Below are positions 5,226-8,656 of a DNA stretch of 8,656 bases, piece after piece. A model generated the notes under the pieces. That model was given only the letters and a program-made list of their open reading frames with translations, had not been told where the DNA came from and did no database searches. Position numbers and translations under genes: made by a program. Numbering within the stretch: position 1 is the first letter of the stretch; each line of letters starts with the position of its first letter. Origin of the DNA: Candidatus Auribacterota bacterium (lineage in GTDB: Bacteria; Auribacterota; JAFGBW01); the NCBI GenBank assembly GCA_016932965.1, contig JAFGBW010000289.1, positions 1-8,656 of the forward strand, read 5' to 3'.

Positions 5226-5263
5226 TGCGGGAGAAACTTTTGTCCACAAAAGTTTCTCCCGCA
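5226..5263 (-). terminator. Hairpin H4 copy 2, downstream of the large gene
   Basis: Arms 5226-5243 and 5246-5263 form a perfect 18-bp stem (TGCGGGAGAAACTTTTGT) with a CC loop, 18 nt past the stop codon of the large minus-strand gene. Two adjacent pairs differ from copy 1, both compensated. It is likely the 3' boundary of the large gene's transcript, though followed only by a short CCCTTTTC tract on that strand. Confidence 0.55.
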
Positions 5264-5281
5264 GAAAATTAATTCTTTCAA

Positions 5282-8200
5282 TTATGCCGCGGTGGCTGAG
5301 GGGGGATGCAGATCCGGGGCAGGAACTTGAGGGGGTTGCGGCAGGTATTCTTGGAGGTGGGTTAAAAGGTCTGCCAGATTCGGCGCCAGTTGGGAAATAT
5401 AGGTGCCAAAGAGAGTGCGGAACATGAGCATGGATTCCGTTTCGGTCAACTCCTGTCCGCCTTCTTTAAAACATCTATCCATTTCTGCTTTAGTAGCCTC
5501 GATCAATTGTCTTAGCTCAGTATCAGACCCACGGGTTGATGGCACGGCGAATTTCATTAAAGCAGTTATAAATTTTCCGGTTATCAACTGGACAGCTGTC
5601 CTTGCCGCTGGATGCAAGGCTGCTTTTTTCAGTTGTGCTGTGCGAACAGGGTCCACATCAGGTGCAGGGGTCAAAGCTGCCTGTTCACGAGATCGATCCA
5701 CTCTTTCTTGGAATTGTGGTGTTTGATCAATGGCAGCATTAGGATCAACAGGCGGTGCTGTTGGAGGCTGCACAGGGGGGGAGGGTGGGGATGGTGGTGC
5801 TAGAGGAGGCGGTGCTGTTGCGGGGGCTTCAGATGATGGCGCCACTGTTGTTGTGAGTTGTTGGGCGATTGACTCCATCCTTTCAATAGCAACAGCGATT
5901 TCATTGGTAAGAACTTCTGTGATAGGATTCTCCGGTTCTCTCAGCGGCATTTTTATGCTGGTTACGTCTGAAGTATCATATTGGCTTTTATCAAGGCCGG
6001 CATAAGTGAGAATGGTCTCCAGATATTCCTTGGCGGTTTTCCACAGGACGAGAGCATTAGACACAGTAGCGCGGCATTTATTTCCCAGTTCATCGGCACC
6101 AGCTGCCCAGGAGCTTTGTGCTATTGCCAAATCAACACGGTATTCTTCTGCTGCCCGTTCTGCATTTTTTGCCTGGTCCATGATGTTCATGGCAGTGGCA
6201 AAAAGGAGGCTGTTATCCGTCCAAAAATCATTCAGCCTTTGCTGTGTTTCACCGATGACTTTCTCCTCGGCAGGATCAATTATCTCGTTGGCTAACTTCA
6301 GGGTTTCCTGATTAGCGTCCAGCCATGCTTTGACAGCATCCAGAAGTTGCATCAGATGATCAATATAGTCCCTGTTTACAGCATCTGCCTGCAGAGGGAA
6401 TGAAAGAGCTTGTGTTCCACTGACAACCTGTGACAAAACAGCCGTATATTCAGCCTGACGTGCCAATTCCTGTTGCAGGGCCTGTAAAAACGGGATCTTA
6501 GCCAGGATGGCTTCGCCTTTGGTTTTTCTTTGCGCAATATCAGCGATTGCGCTGGATGTCTGGCTTAATTCCTGGACAGCCTGGAATAATCCTGCTTTGG
6601 CAGGTTCAGGAGAGCGGAGGTATGTAGCGACTGCTTCTTGGGCCACTTTTATTTTGCGCTCTGCTTCCTGCCAGGCTCTGTTGGCATCGGTATTGGCCTT
6701 TTGCCATTCCGTTGCATCAAATCTCAACATGACTAAATATCCATACCAGGTATTGGAATTCCATTGCTCTCTAAATGTTTTTTCACTGGCCGTATCTCTG
6801 TTAAGGCTGGCCAGTAACTGGGCGTCCTTTTCTGATGCAGCCTGCGCTTTTTGGACAGCCTGGCGAGCATCTTCCATCAATTGGTCAGGCGGCATTAGTT
6901 TTTCAGCGGCTTCTGCACGGCGTTTTGCATCAACTGACGGGAGGTTGACAAATCTGAACGTATAGTTTCTCACGGCTGTTCCCGGATTAGCCACTGCTTC
7001 TCTTAACGCATTAAGCTCAGGATCATCAGCGTAGGCTGTTTGTGAGGTGGCATACTGCACTAAAGTCTGCAGGTAGAGTTTGGCAGTATTATATAAATCC
7101 AATGTATTATAAACTGTACGGCGATATTGAACTGCTTTTTCACCCACTTCTGGGGGATTTTGTTCTATGGCTGCAGTCAATTCTCCTTCATATTTGTTTG
7201 CCGCCTCATCGGAAAGCTTCGCCAGTTCAACTATTTTTTTCGCCTGAGCAAAAAGAACGCTTTGATCTGTCCAGAAACTTTTTTGTCTTTGTACGGCATC
7301 TGCGATAATTCCAGCTTCATTTATCTTTTTGGCTGACTGAAGGGTTTTCTCATTGGCATCCAGCCATGCAGAGGCAAGTGAAGGGAGCTGAAGCAGGAGA
7401 TCAATATAATCCTGGCCCTGTTCATCCAGGGATAAGGGAAAACTAAGACCTTCTGCTTTTACCTCAATCATTGACAAAAGAGTCTGATAACGAAGCTGAT
7501 ATTCTCTTTCCCGGATCAGATTTCTTAACAAATGGAGTCTGGCAGTTGCATTCAAGCCTTGAGCCATTCTTTCTCCGCCATCAAATAAAGCCCGGTTTTG
7601 TTTATCTAACATATTGACAGATTCGTATAATTGTAGTTTATCTGGATCTTGAGATATCCCATAAGATCTAGTTGCCTGGATAGCTAAGTTTATTTTGCTT
7701 GAGGCTTCAAGCATGTGGGCTTGATTTGCTTGTTCATGAGCGGTCTGCCATGCTTTGACTGACGTGTCATTGTCGAGATTCTCTCTCAGTTCAGCAGACA
7801 AGACCTCACCGGATTGAATCATTTCCTCGATTTGTTTTTGGAATCTGGTCAGGTCTTCCAGAAGCCGGGTGTCTTCGGCAATGGCCTGGCGTGCTTCCTC
7901 CAGACTTCTTTCAGCGTCCCTGACCTGGGCGACGATTTCCTGGTATCTTTCATTTGCCTTCTGGGTGGATTCCAAATCAATATAAGCCATGGCAGCGGAG
8001 GAACTCGTCTCATGGGCCATCGTGGCCCGGGATGGAATGGGCTCTTCTAAAAAAATATCCGCTATTGCTGCTGCGTTTTCACCTGCCAGTTCATTTGCCC
8101 TCCGGATATGAGTGACAACCGCTTCAACATTTCGAACCGCATCGGTGTATGCCCTGCGTTTGGTTCTATCCAGGTCATTTTTATACGGTTCGCAAAGATT

Positions 8201-8656
8201 GCGTATGGTCAGGGCGCAATTCAAGGCCTTCTGATAAGCAATCACCGTTGCCCGGTTTGGGCCGGTCAACGCGATGAATTGTGAATACAATTTCCGGCAT
8301 TCTTCATGGGTTGTTTTGTATTGGGCTAAAAGATTGGGATCGATTTCTTTACCTTGGCCTTTTATCCTGCCCAATAAGGTGACTTCTTCCTGGGATATAG
8401 TGAGATATTGCTCATAGAGCGCCGTGTCAGCTTGTTCAGTTCTGCCCGCATCTGTCAGCAGTTCAATTAATTGATCATTCAATTCATTCAGAAGGAGTGG
8501 TAGCGTTAATATCTCTTGTTCAGGGTTTGGAAAAATGTTCAGTGCAGTAGTTATCAAGCGTACTTCTTCATGAAGGAATCGTTCAGAGGCATCATTGCTT
8601 TCCCTGAAAGCAGCGGTTGCCTCCTGGGCTGAACGTAAACTGGCAGAGGCGTGCGC
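5282..8656 (-). CDS. Large repetitive helical protein of unknown function, N-terminus beyond window
   Basis: The frame is open from the right edge to TAA at 5282 (1124 residues visible). No ATG start is seen; a TTG at 8557 lies inside the frame, and the 33 codons before it encode similar helical sequence, so it is not the start. Counting that TTG as residue 1, there are charged, Ala/Gln/Glu-rich helices likely to form coiled coils (about 197-260 and 540-680). Two tandem units follow with a period near 347 residues, sharing LSFPL, DYID, AWLDAN and FWTD. A proline-rich linker spans 907-940, and a C-terminal helical domain about 951-1070 ends in a Pro/Ala tail. The N-terminal LTLPL (17-21) hints at a third, diverged unit. 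No catalytic motif or membrane segment is visible; a signal peptide cannot be judged. A structural, surface or secreted role is possible, but I infer no function. Confidence 0.85.
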   Translation of the reverse strand, partial: AHASASLRSAQEATAAFRESNDASERFLHEEVRLITTALNIFPNPEQEILTLPLLLNELNDQLIELLTDAGRTEQADTALYEQYLTISQEEVTLLGRIKGQGKEIDPNLLAQYKTTHEECRKLYSQFIALTGPNRATVIAYQKALNCALTIRNLCEPYKNDLDRTKRRAYTDAVRNVEAVVTHIRRANELAGENAAAIADIFLEEPIPSRATMAHETSSSAAMAYIDLESTQKANERYQEIVAQVRDAERSLEEARQAIAEDTRLLEDLTRFQKQIEEMIQSGEVLSAELRENLDNDTSVKAWQTAHEQANQAHMLEASSKINLAIQATRSYGISQDPDKLQLYESVNMLDKQNRALFDGGERMAQGLNATARLHLLRNLIREREYQLRYQTLLSMIEVKAEGLSFPLSLDEQGQDYIDLLLQLPSLASAWLDANEKTLQSAKKINEAGIIADAVQRQKSFWTDQSVLFAQAKKIVELAKLSDEAANKYEGELTAAIEQNPPEVGEKAVQYRRTVYNTLDLYNTAKLYLQTLVQYATSQTAYADDPELNALREAVANPGTAVRNYTFRFVNLPSVDAKRRAEAAEKLMPPDQLMEDARQAVQKAQAASEKDAQLLASLNRDTASEKTFREQWNSNTWYGYLVMLRFDATEWQKANTDANRAWQEAERKIKVAQEAVATYLRSPEPAKAGLFQAVQELSQTSSAIADIAQRKTKGEAILAKIPFLQALQQELARQAEYTAVLSQVVSGTQALSFPLQADAVNRDYIDHLMQLLDAVKAWLDANQETLKLANEIIDPAEEKVIGETQQRLNDFWTDNSLLFATAMNIMDQAKNAERAAEEYRVDLAIAQSSWAAGADELGNKCRATVSNALVLWKTAKEYLETILTYAGLDKSQYDTSDVTSIKMPLREPENPITEVLTNEIAVAIERMESIAQQLTTTVAPSSEAPATAPPPLAPPSPPSPPVQPPTAPPVDPNAAIDQTPQFQERVDRSREQAALTPAPDVDPVRTAQLKKAALHPAARTAVQLITGKFITALMKFAVPSTRGSDTELRQLIEATKAEMDRCFKEGGQELTETESMLMFRTLFGTYISQLAPNLADLLTHLQEYLPQPPQVPAPDLHPPSATAA
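5738..5857 (-). other. Proline-rich linker in the large protein
   Basis: Residues 901-940 are dominated by Pro, Ala, Ser and Thr (APPPLAPPSPPSPP). The segment separates the helical repeats from the C-terminal domain. Such segments are usually extended and flexible, and in secreted or envelope proteins often act as spacers. The G-rich plus-strand DNA follows directly from the proline codons. Confidence 0.8.
5972..6415 (-). repeat. Protein repeat unit 2, conserved core
   Basis: This encodes residues 715-862 of the large protein. It runs from LSFPL (718-722), through DYIDHLMQLL, AWLDAN (744-749) and FWTDNSLLFATA (778-789), to the TAKEYLETILTYA segment. It is diverged enough (several small insertions, many substitutions) that it is an old internal duplication, not a recent one. 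The helical stretch before each core (197-240 and 541-585) also aligns weakly, so the full unit is near 347 residues. Confidence 0.85.
7028..7456 (-). repeat. Protein repeat unit 1, conserved core
   Basis: This encodes residues 368-510 of the large protein (TTG at 8557 as residue 1). It runs from LSFPL (371-375), through DYIDLLLQL, AWLDAN (397-402), FWTDQSVLFAQA (428-439) and YRRTVYNTLDLYNTAKLYL, to YA. It aligns with unit 2 at an offset of 347-350 residues. DNA similarity is visible too: TCCAGCCATGC occurs in both units (near 6321 and 7360). Confidence 0.85.

Larger units (their letters stand above)
4956..5263 (+). repeat. Composite four-hairpin element, copy 2
   Basis: This is the same order as copy 1, in the same orientation: H1 4956-5000, H2 5024-5064, H3 5168-5202, H4 5226-5263. 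The H1-H2 linker (GCTACCCTCCGAAGAAA and on, 23 nt) and H3-H4 linker (AAGTTTTTTGAAAAGGG) match copy 1 closely. The H2-H3 spacer (5065-5167, 103 nt) does not match beyond its last few bases. It fills the gap between the large gene and xer on the minus strand, so it must contain or border the xer promoter if xer is transcribed separately. I see no convincing promoter. Confidence 0.88.

Noticed and set aside
3735-5263. CRISPR array or integron attC sites
   Set aside because: There are only two element copies with a gene between them and no regular short repeat-spacer pattern. The conserved attC ends (GTTRRRY type) are not seen, and stems are perfect without the extrahelical bases typical of attC.
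3735-5263. Insertion sequence or composite transposon
   Set aside because: The flanking elements are direct and are not terminal inverted repeats of a transposase gene. No target-site duplication could be identified, and the gene between is a standard Xer-type protein.
6507-6965. Plus-strand frame of 152 codons inside the large gene
   Set aside because: It is a shadow of the repetitive minus-strand coding sequence; its hydrophobic look comes from the antisense of Gln, Ala and Glu codons.
8555-8557. TTG as the start of the large gene
   Set aside because: The frame stays open for 33 more codons to the window edge with the same kind of helical sequence, and no ribosome binding site was seen. 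The gene is partial.

Overview
The window reads as bacterial chromosome with moderate GC. It probably comes from a Gram-negative, diaminopimelate-containing bacterium. It holds a lysine/diaminopimelate-folate gene block, an ATP-grasp ligase, a Xer-type tyrosine recombinase and one very large repetitive protein. The sequence does not fix the taxon. The gene content and the many intergenic palindromes remind me of Desulfobacterota or Omnitrophota-like genomes, but that is only an impression.

Layout. From position 1 to 2335, three genes lie on the minus strand and are transcribed in the order dapA, dapB, folK. DapA and DapB carry out successive steps from aspartate semialdehyde towards diaminopimelate and lysine. 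FolK is cut by the left edge. From 2336 to 2508 is a divergent promoter region. From 2509 to 3738, on the plus strand, is an ATP-grasp ligase of unknown substrate. From 4060 to 4944, on the minus strand, is a complete XerC/XerD-family recombinase with all six catalytic residues. From 5282 to the right edge, on the minus strand, is a protein of at least 1124 residues. It is mostly helical, has two clear tandem units of about 347 residues, a proline-rich linker and a C-terminal domain. Its N-terminus lies outside the window, and I do not recognise it.

The striking part is between the genes. A composite element of about 300 bp, made of four consecutive near-perfect hairpins, occurs twice in the same orientation (3735-4032 and 4956-5263), directly on either side of the recombinase gene. 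Where the two copies differ inside stems, the differences are compensated on the other arm, so both copies remain perfect palindromes. Related hairpins fill the dapA-dapB gap in a mirror-symmetric three-hairpin arrangement, one partner of which is decayed. A short relict may sit in the dapB-folK gap. Every gene 3' end visible in the window (dapB, dapA, ATP-grasp, xer, the large gene) has a palindrome overlapping or within 30 nt of its stop codon. The elements may therefore act as bidirectional terminators or mRNA 3' ends. Whether they are also mobile, or substrates of a recombinase or hairpin-processing enzyme, cannot be decided from this window.
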